Source: Archangium lipolyticum (GTDB lineage: Bacteria > Myxococcota > Myxococcia > Myxococcales > Myxococcaceae). Taken from it: a stretch of DNA of 64,000 nt. Positions 54,091 to 62,296 of this stretch are shown here, piece by piece (position 1 is the first letter of the stretch; each line of letters begins with the position of its first letter). Under the pieces are notes generated by a model. The model was not told the DNA's origin. It worked only from the letters and a program-made list of their open reading frames with translations, and made no database searches. The stretch covers positions 1 through 64,000 of the forward strand of contig NZ_JANKBZ010000048.1 in NCBI RefSeq assembly GCF_024623785.1, given 5' to 3'. A program made the position numbers and the translations under genes.

Positions 54091-55122
54091 ATGTCCCCCA
54101 CCCTTCGTCCCCTTGCCCTCGCCCTGCTGGCCCTCGTGGGCTGCGAGCGCGGCCCCGCGCCGGGTCACGCCGAGGTGGATCTCCGCCACACGCGTGAAGC
54201 GGGCGGTACGCCAGTGGCCTCCTGGGAGGGAGACGGGGTGACGGCGCAGGAGCTGCACCGGCGCCTGGAGGAGATGAGCCCCGCGCTGCGCGAGCGCTAC
54301 CAGACGCTGGAGCAGAAGCGCGAGTACGTGGAGGGCCTGGCCCGCTTCGAGCTGCTGGTGCGCGAGGCCGTCGCGCGCGGGCTGCAGAACGACCCCGAGG
54401 TGGTGGCCAGCACCAAGCGCGCGCTGGTGTCGCGGCTGATGCGGCAGCAGCTCGACGAGGCCCAGCCTCCCGTCTCGGACGCCGAGGTGGCGGCGTACTA
54501 CGAGCAACAGAAGGAGGACTACGTGAGGCCGGAGCAGGTGCGGCTCTCGCACGTCTTCCTCGTGGCGCCCCGGGCGGACGCGGCGCGCGTGGCGGCGGCG
54601 CGCGCGAAGGCGGAGAAGCTGCTCGCCGAGGCGAAGGCCCTGCCACCCAAGGACTTCGCCGCCTTTGGCCGGCTGGCGCGGGCGCACAGCGAGGAGCCCC
54701 GCACGCAGCCGTTGGACGGAGACCTGCGCTTCCGCGCCCTGGACGTGCTGGCCCGGGACTTCGGCCCCGAGGTGGCCGAGGCCGCGCGCGCGCTCGCCGC
54801 CAGTGGCCCGGGCGCGCTCAGTGGCGTGGTGCAGACGGACGCGGGGCTGCACGTGCTGCGGCTCACCGGGTACCAGCCGGCGCTGGACCTGAAGCTCGAG
54901 GACGTGCGCCAGCAGATCTCCGGCCGCCTCTCGCAGGAGAAGCGCACCCGGGCGTGGGCGGAGCTGCTCACCCACCTGGAGCGCCGCTCCGGTTTCGCGC
55001 TGGACACCGCGGCGCTCTCGCGGGTGCACGTGGACGTGAGCACGCCCATGCTGCCCGCGAGCGGCCCGGCCCCTGGCACCATTCCTTCCCCCTTCCCCAC
55101 CGCTCCCGTGGAGCAACCGTGA
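54091..55122 (+). CDS. Parvulin-type peptidyl-prolyl isomerase, lipoprotein
   Basis: This 343-residue protein begins with a signal ending LALVGC (lipobox). An N-terminal helical part (about 30-140, SurA-like) is followed by a parvulin domain (about 150-285) with VRLSHVFLVAPRADAARVAA, then FAAFGRLARAHSEEPRTQPL and VVQTDAGLHVLRLTGY. The C-terminal tail is Pro-rich (PASGPAPGTIPSPFP). Such proteins help outer-membrane proteins fold in the periplasm. It is the first of three similar genes in a row; 20 bp separates it from the next. Confidence 0.9.
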   Translation: MSPTLRPLALALLALVGCERGPAPGHAEVDLRHTREAGGTPVASWEGDGVTAQELHRRLEEMSPALRERYQTLEQKREYVEGLARFELLVREAVARGLQNDPEVVASTKRALVSRLMRQQLDEAQPPVSDAEVAAYYEQQKEDYVRPEQVRLSHVFLVAPRADAARVAAARAKAEKLLAEAKALPPKDFAAFGRLARAHSEEPRTQPLDGDLRFRALDVLARDFGPEVAEAARALAASGPGALSGVVQTDAGLHVLRLTGYQPALDLKLEDVRQQISGRLSQEKRTRAWAELLTHLERRSGFALDTAALSRVHVDVSTPMLPASGPAPGTIPSPFPTAPVEQP

Positions 55123-55142
55123 CTGTCGAGAGGAGCCCTTCC

Positions 55143-56144
55143 ATGCGCCGAGCCTTCGTCCGCGCCACGCCGCTGCTCGCCACCCTGGCACTCGCCGTGG
55201 GGCTGGCCGGCTGCCCCAAGAAGGACAAGGAGGATCCGGACACCAACGTGGTGGCCACGGTGAATGGGGAGGTGCTCTCCCGCGCGGACTTCGAGCAGGA
55301 GCTCTGGCGGGAGCTCGCCTCCACGGGCACGGAGTCCTCCCAACAGCCCACGCCGGAAGAGGTGGAGCCCTACAAGCGGGCGCTGGTGGAGACGCTCATC
55401 TCGCGCATGTTGCTGCTGCAGGAGGCCCGGACGCACAACATCACCGTGACTCCCGAGGAGGTGGATCGCGGCGTGTTGCGGCTGTCGAGTGACTATCCGG
55501 CGGGCAACTTCAACGAGGTGTTGGCGCAGGGCCAGCTGTCCATGGCGGAGCTGAAGACGCGCGAGGCGACGCGGCTCACCATCGAGAAGCTCTTCGCCAA
55601 CCAGGTGTACACGCGCGTGGCGCTGACGGAGGAGGAGCTGCGCGCCCACTTCGCCGAGCACGAGGCGGAGTACGCCGAGCCCGAGCAGGTGCGCGCGGCG
55701 CAGATCGTGGTGAAGGGGATGGACGAGGCGAGGCGGGTGCAGGCGCAGCTCAAGGCGGGCAAGAAGTTCGCCGACCTGGCGCGCCGGTATTCGCTGAGCG
55801 CGGACGCCAAGGTGGGAGGGGACCTGGGCTTCTTCCCCCGCGGGCAGATGCCGCCGGCCTTCGACGAGGTGGTGTTCAAGCTCGGGGTGGGGCAGAGCTC
55901 GGACGTGGTGGAGACGGAGTACGGCTACCACCTGTTCCGGGTGCTGGAGAAGAAGCCGGGGCGCAAGCTGGAGTTCGCGGAGGTGCGCGACCAGGTGGAG
56001 ACGAAGCTGCTGGCGCAGCGGCGGGCGGAGGCGCAGACGAAGTACGAGCAGGAGCTCCGGGCGAAGGCGAAGGTGTGGGTGAACGAGGCCACACTGCAGG
56101 CCATCCGCGAGCGGCCGGCGACGCAAGCGGCCGCGAAGAAATGA
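55143..56144 (+). CDS. Parvulin-type peptidyl-prolyl isomerase, lipoprotein (second copy)
   Basis: This 333-residue protein has a signal ending LAVGLAGC (lipobox). An N-terminal helical chaperone part (about 30-170) is followed by one parvulin domain (about 175-270) with QVRAAQIVVKGMDEARRVQA, SLSADAKVGGDLGFFPRGQM and VVETEYGYHLFRVLE. GAGAGGAG lies upstream of the ATG. It is related in layout, not identity, to the genes on either side. The three-gene row with tight spacing suggests one operon of periplasmic folding helpers. Confidence 0.9.
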   Translation: MRRAFVRATPLLATLALAVGLAGCPKKDKEDPDTNVVATVNGEVLSRADFEQELWRELASTGTESSQQPTPEEVEPYKRALVETLISRMLLLQEARTHNITVTPEEVDRGVLRLSSDYPAGNFNEVLAQGQLSMAELKTREATRLTIEKLFANQVYTRVALTEEELRAHFAEHEAEYAEPEQVRAAQIVVKGMDEARRVQAQLKAGKKFADLARRYSLSADAKVGGDLGFFPRGQMPPAFDEVVFKLGVGQSSDVVETEYGYHLFRVLEKKPGRKLEFAEVRDQVETKLLAQRRAEAQTKYEQELRAKAKVWVNEATLQAIRERPATQAAAKK

Positions 56145-56173
56145 CGACACGTCGTCCCGACGAGGACACGAGG

Positions 56174-57157
56174 ATGAGGAGGCATATGAAGAAGCTGATG
56201 GGGACGATGGTGGCGGCGCTGCTGCTGAGCGGTGCGGTGGCGCGTGCGGAGCTGGTGGACCGGGTGGCGGCGGTGGTGAACAAGGACGTCATCGCGCTGT
56301 CCGAGGTGGAGAAGCGCGCGGCGCCGGAGCTGGCGCGGGTGAACAGCGCGGTGCGCGAGCCCCAGAAGCGCGCCGAGGAGCGCGCGCGGGTGCTGAAGAG
56401 CTCGCTGGACACGCTCATTGGCGAGAAGCTGATGGAGGCGCAGATCCAGGAGCTGGGGCTGGCGACGACGGATGCCGAGCTCGAGGCGGCGATGGCGGAC
56501 GTGAGGAAGCAGAACAACATCACGGACGACTCGCAGTTCGAGCGCCTGCTGTCGGGAGAGGGCTACACACTGGCGGCCTACAAGGACTTCCTGCGCAAGC
56601 AGATGTCGCGGATGAAGCTGGTGCAGATGAAGGTGAGCCCGAAGGTGAAGGTGTCGGAGGAGGACCTGAAGGCGGCCTACACGCAGTATTCGAAGATGGA
56701 GTCGGGAGACGCCGAGGTGCACGCGCGGCACATCCTGGTGCAGGTGGATCCGAAGGCGACGCCGGAGCAGGTGGAAGCGGCGCGCAAGAAGGCGCTGACG
56801 CTGGCGGAGGAGGCGCGCAAGCCAGGGGTGGACTTCGCGGAGCTGGCGAAGGCGAAGAGCGAGGGCCCGAGCGCGAAGGAAGGCGGGGACCTGGGCTTCT
56901 TCCGGCGAGGGGTGATGGTGCCGGCGTTCGAGAAGGTGGCGTTCGCGCTGAAGGAGGGCGAGGTGAGCGAGCCGGTGCGGACACAGTTCGGCTGGCACGT
57001 GTTGAAGGTGGAGGAGAGGCGAGCGGTGGACGTGCCCGCGTTCGAGACGGTGAAGGCGGAGCTGGAGGGGCGGCTGCGGCTGCAGAAGACGGAGAAGTAC
57101 GTCGAGCAATACGTGCAGGAGCTGAGGCAGCAGGCGTCGATCGACGTGAAGATCTGA
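56174..57157 (+). CDS. SurA-like periplasmic peptidyl-prolyl isomerase
   Basis: This 327-residue protein has a signal peptide (MKKLMGTMVAALLLSGAVA, cleavage near ARAEL) without a lipobox, so it should be soluble in the periplasm. The N-terminus matches the SurA chaperone domain (ELVDRVAAVVNKDVIALSEV). One parvulin domain follows (about 178-280: AEVHARHILVQVDPKATPEQ, GPSAKEGGDLGFFRRGVMVP, VRTQFGWHVLKVEE). The start given uses GAGG 8 nt upstream; an inner ATG 12 bp on is possible. SurA escorts outer-membrane proteins to the BAM complex. Unlike E. coli SurA it has only one isomerase domain. pdxA follows after a pair of palindromic repeats. Confidence 0.92.
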   Translation: MRRHMKKLMGTMVAALLLSGAVARAELVDRVAAVVNKDVIALSEVEKRAAPELARVNSAVREPQKRAEERARVLKSSLDTLIGEKLMEAQIQELGLATTDAELEAAMADVRKQNNITDDSQFERLLSGEGYTLAAYKDFLRKQMSRMKLVQMKVSPKVKVSEEDLKAAYTQYSKMESGDAEVHARHILVQVDPKATPEQVEAARKKALTLAEEARKPGVDFAELAKAKSEGPSAKEGGDLGFFRRGVMVPAFEKVAFALKEGEVSEPVRTQFGWHVLKVEERRAVDVPAFETVKAELEGRLRLQKTEKYVEQYVQELRQQASIDVKI

Positions 57158-57177
57158 GAGCGAGCCCCAACAAACAC

Positions 57178-57214
57178 CCCTCTCCCTCTGGGAGAGGGAC
57201 GGGGTGAGGGTATC
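57178..57214 (+). repeat. Palindromic repeat (CCCTCTCCC family), copy C
   Basis: CCCTCTCCC-TCT-GGGAGAGGG followed by ACGGGGTGAGGGTATC. It lies 20 bp past the stop of the SurA-like gene and may form a terminator-like hairpin or attenuate read-through into pdxA. It is in direct orientation with the next copy. Confidence 0.75.
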
Positions 57215-57244
57215 TCGAGCCCCGGGTTGGAATCCGCGTCAATC

Positions 57245-57278
57245 CCCTCTCCCTCTGGGAGAGGGTCAGGGTGAGGGA
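57245..57278 (+). repeat. Palindromic repeat (CCCTCTCCC family), copy D, overlapping the pdxA ribosome-binding site
   Basis: CCCTCTCCC-TCT-GGGAGAGGG followed by TCAGGGTGAGGGAAG. The AGGGA of its tail is 8-9 nt before the pdxA GTG and is the best Shine-Dalgarno there. The hairpin therefore stands immediately upstream of the initiation site, where it could also block or protect translation. Confidence 0.75.
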
Positions 57279-57284
57279 AGACGC

Positions 57285-58256
57285 GTGAGCGAGCGTCCGG
57301 TCGTAGGAATCTCGTTGGGAGACGTATCGGGGATCGGGCCCGAGATCACGGCGCAAGCGCTGGCGAGGCCACAGGTCCGCCGGGCGCTGCAACCCGTGAT
57401 CTTCGGAGACGGGCCGACACTGGCGCGCTTCGCGCAGTTCCAAAAATACGCGCGGGCCACACCCGAGACCCTGACCCGAGGCACACAGCCGACGGTGTGC
57501 GTCGTAACGGAGCTGGCGGAGAAGGACCGAGAGCCGGGCAAGCCGACGAGAGCGGGAGGCCGGGCGCAATACAGCTACATCCAGGCGGCGATCGAAGCGG
57601 CGCGAGCGGGGAAGGTGGACGCGCTGTGTACGGCGCCGGTGTCGAAGGAGCGGATCTCCCGAGCGGGGATCCCCTTCATGGGGCACACGGAGGTGCTGGC
57701 GGAGGCGTTCGGGCGCGAGGTGCTGATGCTGATGGACGGCCCCCGGGTGCGCGTGGCGTTGGCGACGAACCACGTGCCACTGGTGGAGGTCTCGAAGCTG
57801 CTGACGGTGGAGCGGCTGGTGGGGCAGCTCCAATTGCTGTCACGAAGCCTGAAACCCGTGGTGGGCCGGGCCCCTCGCATCGGGGTGCTGAGCTTCAACC
57901 CGCACGCGGGCGAGGGAGGGCTGCTGGGGCGCGAGGAGGTGGAGGTCCTGACACCGGCCATCAAGCGGGCGCGCAAGCTGCGGGTGGACGCACACGGGCC
58001 GTTGGCGGCGGACGGGCTCTTCGCGAAGGTGGAGGGCTTCCCGTACGACGTGGTGCTGGCGATGTACCACGATCAGGGGCTCATCCCGGCGAAGGCGCTG
58101 GACTTCGAGCGGACGGTGAACGTGACGCTCGGGCTGCCGGTGCCGAGGACCTCACCGGACCACGGCACGGCGTACGACATCGCGGGCAAGGGCAAGGCGA
58201 GCAGCGTTCCCATGGAGGAAGCGCTGCTCAAGGCGGCCCGGCTGGCGGCGCGCTGA
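57285..58256 (+). CDS. pdxA: 4-hydroxythreonine-4-phosphate dehydrogenase
   Basis: This 323-residue enzyme of pyridoxal-phosphate synthesis (DXP-dependent route) oxidises and decarboxylates 4-phosphohydroxythreonine. Motifs: VVGISLGDVSGIGPEITAQA at the start, PVSKERISRAG, FMGHTEVLAEAFG (metal-ligand His), NPHAGEGGLLGREE, MYHDQGLIPAK (His) and TSPDHGTAYDIAGKG (His). The start is GTG, with the AGGGA of an intergenic palindrome as ribosome-binding site. It follows the peptidyl-prolyl isomerase genes, an arrangement known from other bacteria, where surA and pdxA are also neighbours (for example surA-pdxA in E. coli). Confidence 0.95.
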   Translation: MSERPVVGISLGDVSGIGPEITAQALARPQVRRALQPVIFGDGPTLARFAQFQKYARATPETLTRGTQPTVCVVTELAEKDREPGKPTRAGGRAQYSYIQAAIEAARAGKVDALCTAPVSKERISRAGIPFMGHTEVLAEAFGREVLMLMDGPRVRVALATNHVPLVEVSKLLTVERLVGQLQLLSRSLKPVVGRAPRIGVLSFNPHAGEGGLLGREEVEVLTPAIKRARKLRVDAHGPLAADGLFAKVEGFPYDVVLAMYHDQGLIPAKALDFERTVNVTLGLPVPRTSPDHGTAYDIAGKGKASSVPMEEALLKAARLAAR

Positions 58257-58262
58257 GAGCGC

Positions 58263-60056
58263 TCAGTAGGTGAACGGGAAGCGGATGGGCTCGCTGCTCT
58301 GCACGCGGTGCTGCGGGAACTTCCAGGAGCGCACGGCGCCCTCCATGCAGCGGGCGAACGGAGTGCCCTTGAGGGAGTCGGTCTCCATCTGCACGTCGGA
58401 GGCGGAGCCGCTGGTCTGGACGCGCCAGCGCAGCACGAAGCGGTCCTTGCCCGAGTCGGAGGTGCGAGGAGGCTCGTGGGCCTCGATGCAGGAGAGGATG
58501 GAGTCCTTGTGGGCGCTCACCACCTGCACGATGTCCGAGGTGGACAGCGACTCTTGCAGGGCCGTGCCGGGCTCGGGCGGGAGATAGACGGTGCGCTTGG
58601 AGCGCGGGTCCTCCGGCTTGTTCTTCGGCGAGTCCTTCGCGAAGCCGAGCTCGCGCTCGAAGTCCTTGTCGATGGAGTCGTCGATGTTGGTCGGGTCATC
58701 GGCGCCCTTGTCCTCCTCCAGGGCCTCGTGGGCCGGAGACGCGACGGGAGCCACGGGCGCGGGCTGCGGCTGCGAGCGGAGCTGCGGAGCCGGAGCGGAC
58801 TCCTCCGGGCGGACCGCGGCCAGGCGCCGGCCGGGGAGCGCCTTCTCGGGCGCCACCGGAGCAACCTCGGCCACCTTCCGAGGCTGCTCGGGAGCCGCCA
58901 CGGGCGCGGACGGCGCCGGGGCGGTGATGACCTTCGCGGCCTGCGCCTCGGGTGCCGGCACGACGGCGGGCGGAGGCTGGGGCGCGGAAACCACGGGCTG
59001 AGCCACGGGCGCGGGCTGCTGCGCCACCGGAGCGGGCTGCTGCACCACCGGAGCCGCGGCGACCACGGGAGACGTGACGGCAGGCGGAGAGACCTCGCGC
59101 TGGGGCACTGGAGCACCCTGGAGCCGCGGCATGAGGAACAGCGCCCCCACGATGAGCCCCACGGCGGTGGAACCAGCCACCACGCCAGCCACACCCAGCA
59201 GTCCCCGCCGCGAGGGCGCGGGCGCCTCGACGGGAACGGGAGCGGCCATCATGGGAGGAGCGACGGGCGGAGCCAGGGGCACCCCGAGCCCCGGGTACGG
59301 GTAGGGGTACGGCGCGACGGGCCCACCCATCTGGGGAGGAACCGGCGCGAGGAGCCCCGCGGTCGCGACCGGAGCGGCCTGGGGCACGGGCGGCGCCAGG
59401 GGCACGAAGTGCGCGGGCACCACGGGCGAGGGGAGGGGCGCGCTCGGAGCGTCCAGCAAGGCGGAGCGCTCCTCCTCCTGGGCCTGCTCGCGGTCCTCCT
59501 TCATCTTGCGCAGCCACGCCTCCTCCTCCGCGACGAGCGAGGGCAGCGCGGAGACCACCTTCTTCGCCTCGGAGCCGGCCTTCTTCGAGGAAGCAGGAGT
59601 CGCGGTGACGCTCACCGTGGGCAGCCCCGCGATGGTCAACGCGGCCACGAGCTCGGGGGCATGGGACAGCGGCATCCAGTTGGGCCAGGCCTCGCACCAG
59701 AAGAGGGTGTCGGGGCCGAGCTCGCCCTGGTGCCACAGCTCGCGCAGACGCTCCAGACGGAACGGACCGACCGCTTGGGCGCCACGCTCCACGTACCACT
59801 CCACCGCGCCCACGGGCACGGGAGCGCGGCCCTCGGGCGCGCGAGCCACCTCATCGGAGGCGGCCTCCAGCTCCGGCGCGCCGAAGAGCGCGTCGTCGAA
59901 GATGGCGTCCAGGTCATCCGGCCGCACCTCGCGCAGGGCGGACTGGACGCTGACGGGAGACGTCTCGGACCGAGACGCGGAGAGGAGCGGGGGACGAGCC
60001 CCGCTCCCCGCACGAGAAATGGAATCGCCCTCGATGCCTGAATGGTTCGTGCCCAC
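58263..60056 (-). CDS. GYF-domain protein with AgmX/PglI-type C-terminal domain (GltJ-like)
   Basis: This 597-residue protein has a GYF_2-type domain (about 85-135: VEWYVERGAQAVGPFRLERL, GELGPDTLFWCEAWPNWMP). A charged linker and a Pro/Tyr-rich stretch (VAPYPYPYPGLG) follow. One membrane helix lies near 278-302 (GLLGVAGVVAGSTAVGLIVG), then a long Ala/Pro/Val-rich region. The C-terminal domain (about 505-597: ILSCIEAHEPP, GSASDVQMETDSLKGTPFA, MEGAVRSWKFP) is the AgmX/PglI type found in gliding-motility proteins, where such Pro-rich proteins span the periplasm. Unlike GltJ of Myxococcus, the N-terminal zinc ribbon is not evident. GTG start with AGGAGG upstream. It may be a GltJ paralogue rather than a motility gene. 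Confidence 0.82.
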   Translation of the reverse strand: MGTNHSGIEGDSISRAGSGARPPLLSASRSETSPVSVQSALREVRPDDLDAIFDDALFGAPELEAASDEVARAPEGRAPVPVGAVEWYVERGAQAVGPFRLERLRELWHQGELGPDTLFWCEAWPNWMPLSHAPELVAALTIAGLPTVSVTATPASSKKAGSEAKKVVSALPSLVAEEEAWLRKMKEDREQAQEEERSALLDAPSAPLPSPVVPAHFVPLAPPVPQAAPVATAGLLAPVPPQMGGPVAPYPYPYPGLGVPLAPPVAPPMMAAPVPVEAPAPSRRGLLGVAGVVAGSTAVGLIVGALFLMPRLQGAPVPQREVSPPAVTSPVVAAAPVVQQPAPVAQQPAPVAQPVVSAPQPPPAVVPAPEAQAAKVITAPAPSAPVAAPEQPRKVAEVAPVAPEKALPGRRLAAVRPEESAPAPQLRSQPQPAPVAPVASPAHEALEEDKGADDPTNIDDSIDKDFERELGFAKDSPKNKPEDPRSKRTVYLPPEPGTALQESLSTSDIVQVVSAHKDSILSCIEAHEPPRTSDSGKDRFVLRWRVQTSGSASDVQMETDSLKGTPFARCMEGAVRSWKFPQHRVQSSEPIRFPFTY

Positions 60057-60254
60057 ACGCCCTCCTACCGGCCCCTGCTGCCCCGCACGCCGGAACAGCT
60101 CGTGGGGCCGAAGCTAAGGACGTTCGAGGGGGTCGCCAGGATTCATGTCCCGCGCACGGGACGAAACATCCGCTTCCGAGCGCTTCCAGGAGAGGAAAGT
60201 TCTGCGCCGGACGAAGCCAATTCACCCAGGAGCGAAAACCCCTGGACACCCGGA
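60057..60254. other. Intergenic region with a short inverted repeat
   Basis: The 198 bp between the AgmX-like gene (minus strand) and the stop of the small cysteine-motif gene (minus strand) hold the inverted repeat GTCCCG-CGCA-CGGGAC (60147-60162) in the middle, and an imperfect stem CCAGG-10 nt-CCTGG near the stop of the upstream gene. The former could be an operator for the AgmX-like gene, the latter a weak terminator. No gene is supported here. Confidence 0.35.
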
Positions 60255-60557
60255 CTACGTCGCTTCCATGGATGGGCACGGAAGGTGAGAGAGCAGCTCC
60301 TCGCCATCCCTCGCGGGGTCGACCAACACCACATCCGACGCCTGCCCATCACGGAACAGCTGAACACTGACGCGTCCCACGGGGCACCACCCCAGACATC
60401 CGGTGAGGCTGACGCGCACGCGCTCGTCACACCCGTGCCTGGCGAGCGTGGCGCGGATGCGGCGCGGCAGGTCCACACCGCCCGCGCTCGTCTCGAGCCG
60501 CATCAGGCAGCGGTGGCACACCTGGGCCTGTATCTCCCGCGAATCCGAGTCACTCAT
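60255..60557 (-). CDS. Small cysteine-motif protein (DUF1636 / thioredoxin-like ferredoxin type)
   Basis: This 100-residue protein begins after a polar leader with QVCHRCLMRLETSAGG and has a second pair in SLTGCLGWCPVGRVSVQLF. The CxxC ... CxxxC layout in a small alpha/beta protein resembles DUF1636 and the thioredoxin-like 2Fe-2S ferredoxins (C-x12-C, then C-x3-C). Metal or cluster binding is therefore likely but unproved. The ATG has GGTGGGG upstream. It is divergent from the KaiC-like gene, with about 190 bp between starts, and converges with no partner; its role may be redox sensing near that locus. Confidence 0.68.
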   Translation of the reverse strand: MSDSDSREIQAQVCHRCLMRLETSAGGVDLPRRIRATLARHGCDERVRVSLTGCLGWCPVGRVSVQLFRDGQASDVVLVDPARDGEELLSHLPCPSMEAT

Positions 60558-60748
60558 GGCAGAAAGCCCCACCTCCCTCCCCTCTCCCATCCCGCGCCCG
60601 CCCACAAGGTATTGCGGCGGCTCGGGTGCCGGTAGCCGCTCCGCTGGCCGCCAGCGGGGCGAGCGGGAGAGCGACGGATGTGACGTCTCTCCCCTCCGGA
60701 TGCACAACCTAGGGGATAGCGCTGGCACCGACGAAGGGAGGCCCGGTC

Positions 60749-62296
60749 ATGGGAGGGAGCGAGGAGAAGCAGGAAGCGCCCCAGGACGAAATCCCGAGGA
60801 TCTCCAGCGGCACCTCCTACCTCGATCAGATCCTCGAGGGCGGCTGGCTGTGCGGCGGCATCTATATCGTCGCGGGCCCGCCCGGCACGGGGAAGACCAC
60901 GCTCGGCAACCAGTTCTGCTTCTCCGTGGCCAACCGGGGTGAAGCGGCCCTCTACGTCACCCTGCTCACCGAGACGCACTCGCGCATGATGCTGCACCTG
61001 CGCTCGTTGGCGTTCTTCCGGTCCGAGTACGTGGGCACGCGCATCTACTACCTCAGCGGCTCGGTGACGCTGAAGGACAGCGGCCTGTCGGGGCTGCTGG
61101 AGCTGCTCACGCGCACGGTGCGCGAGAGGCGCATCAAGGCCCTGGTGCTGGATGGCTTCACCCTGCTGCACTCGTACGCGAAATCCCCCATGGAGCTGCG
61201 CGAGTTCCTCCAGGGCCTGTCGGTGCTGTGCGAGCTGACCGGTTGCACCGCGCTCCTGCTGAGCACCGAGGTGAACAAGGCCGTGGACGTCGAGTACGCC
61301 ATGGTCGACGGCATCCTCGCGCTGAGCGCGGAGCTGCTCGGGCTCAAGGCCATCCGCGGCCTGGAGGTCATCAAGTTCCGGGGCAGCAACAACATCCCGG
61401 GCAAGCACACCTTCCTCATCGACGAGCGCGGCGTGAACGTCTACCCGCGCTGGGAGGCCGTGTTCCGCGCAACGCCCAGGGCCGTGCCCGACTCCAGCGT
61501 GCGTCTGCGCTTCGGCATTCCCAGCGTGGACGCCATGTGCCAGGGGGGCCTCATCGCGGGCTCCTCCACGCTGCTGCTCGGCAGTCCGGGGGGAGGCAAG
61601 ACGATCCTCGGGTTGAACTTCCTGGCCGAGGGCGTGGCCCGGGGCGAGCGCGGTCTGTACTTCGGCTTCGCGGAGAGCGCCGAGACCCTGATCCGCAAGA
61701 TGAAGAGCGTGGGGCTGGACCTCGCGCCTCACGTCGAACGCGGGCTGCTGCGCCTCGAGGTCCACGCCCCCGTGGAGACGCTCCCGGATGCCATGGTCCA
61801 GCAGTTGATGGACCATGTCTCCCAGCATGAGTACCAGCGCCTCTTCATCGACGGGCTGGAGCCCTTCTGCAAGGAGGCCATCGATCCCGAGCGCACGCCC
61901 CGCTTCATGTCCGCGCTCCTCAACGCGCTGCGTGACCACCACCTCACCACGCTGGCGACGGAGCAGACCCACACCCTCTTCGGACACGACCTCCGCTCCC
62001 CCGTCCAGGGCGCGGAGGCCATCTTCGACAACGTCATGCTCCTGCGCCTCGTGGAGCTCAACGGCCGGCTGCGCCGCCTGCTGTCCATCCTGAAGATGCG
62101 CGACAGCGACAACGACCCCTTCCTGCGCGAGCTCGTCATCTCCGGCCAGGGCTTGCAGGTGCAGGAGCCCTATGCCGAGCTCGAGGGGATGCTGACTGAC
62201 ATGCCGCACCACCGCCCCCCCTCCGCGCGGCCCAAGGCGCCCAGGCCCACCAAGAGCCCCAAACGCCGCCCGCGCAAACCCCGAGGGCGCGGATGA
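60749..62296 (+). CDS. KaiC-like double-domain ATPase
   Basis: This 515-residue protein has two RecA/KaiC-type domains. Domain 1: GTSYLDQILEGGW, Walker A GPPGTGKTT (43-51), LYVTLLTETHSRM, ALVLDGFTLLHS. Domain 2: GIPSVDAMCQGGL, Walker A GSPGGGKTI (about 278-286), LYFGFAESAETLI, RLFIDGLEPF. Both Walker A motifs are intact. This is the KaiC layout of two fused domains with a basic C-terminal tail (KSPKRRPRKPRGRG). No kaiA or kaiB gene is present, so a clock function is not implied; in bacteria without these, KaiC homologues often act in signalling or stress. GGGAGG lies upstream of the ATG. The next gene overlaps it by 4 bp. Confidence 0.9.
   Translation: MGGSEEKQEAPQDEIPRISSGTSYLDQILEGGWLCGGIYIVAGPPGTGKTTLGNQFCFSVANRGEAALYVTLLTETHSRMMLHLRSLAFFRSEYVGTRIYYLSGSVTLKDSGLSGLLELLTRTVRERRIKALVLDGFTLLHSYAKSPMELREFLQGLSVLCELTGCTALLLSTEVNKAVDVEYAMVDGILALSAELLGLKAIRGLEVIKFRGSNNIPGKHTFLIDERGVNVYPRWEAVFRATPRAVPDSSVRLRFGIPSVDAMCQGGLIAGSSTLLLGSPGGGKTILGLNFLAEGVARGERGLYFGFAESAETLIRKMKSVGLDLAPHVERGLLRLEVHAPVETLPDAMVQQLMDHVSQHEYQRLFIDGLEPFCKEAIDPERTPRFMSALLNALRDHHLTTLATEQTHTLFGHDLRSPVQGAEAIFDNVMLLRLVELNGRLRRLLSILKMRDSDNDPFLRELVISGQGLQVQEPYAELEGMLTDMPHHRPPSARPKAPRPTKSPKRRPRKPRGRG

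Noticed and set aside
60749-62296. Circadian clock operon
   Set aside because: kaiA and kaiB are absent; only a KaiC-like ATPase and a receiver protein are present.
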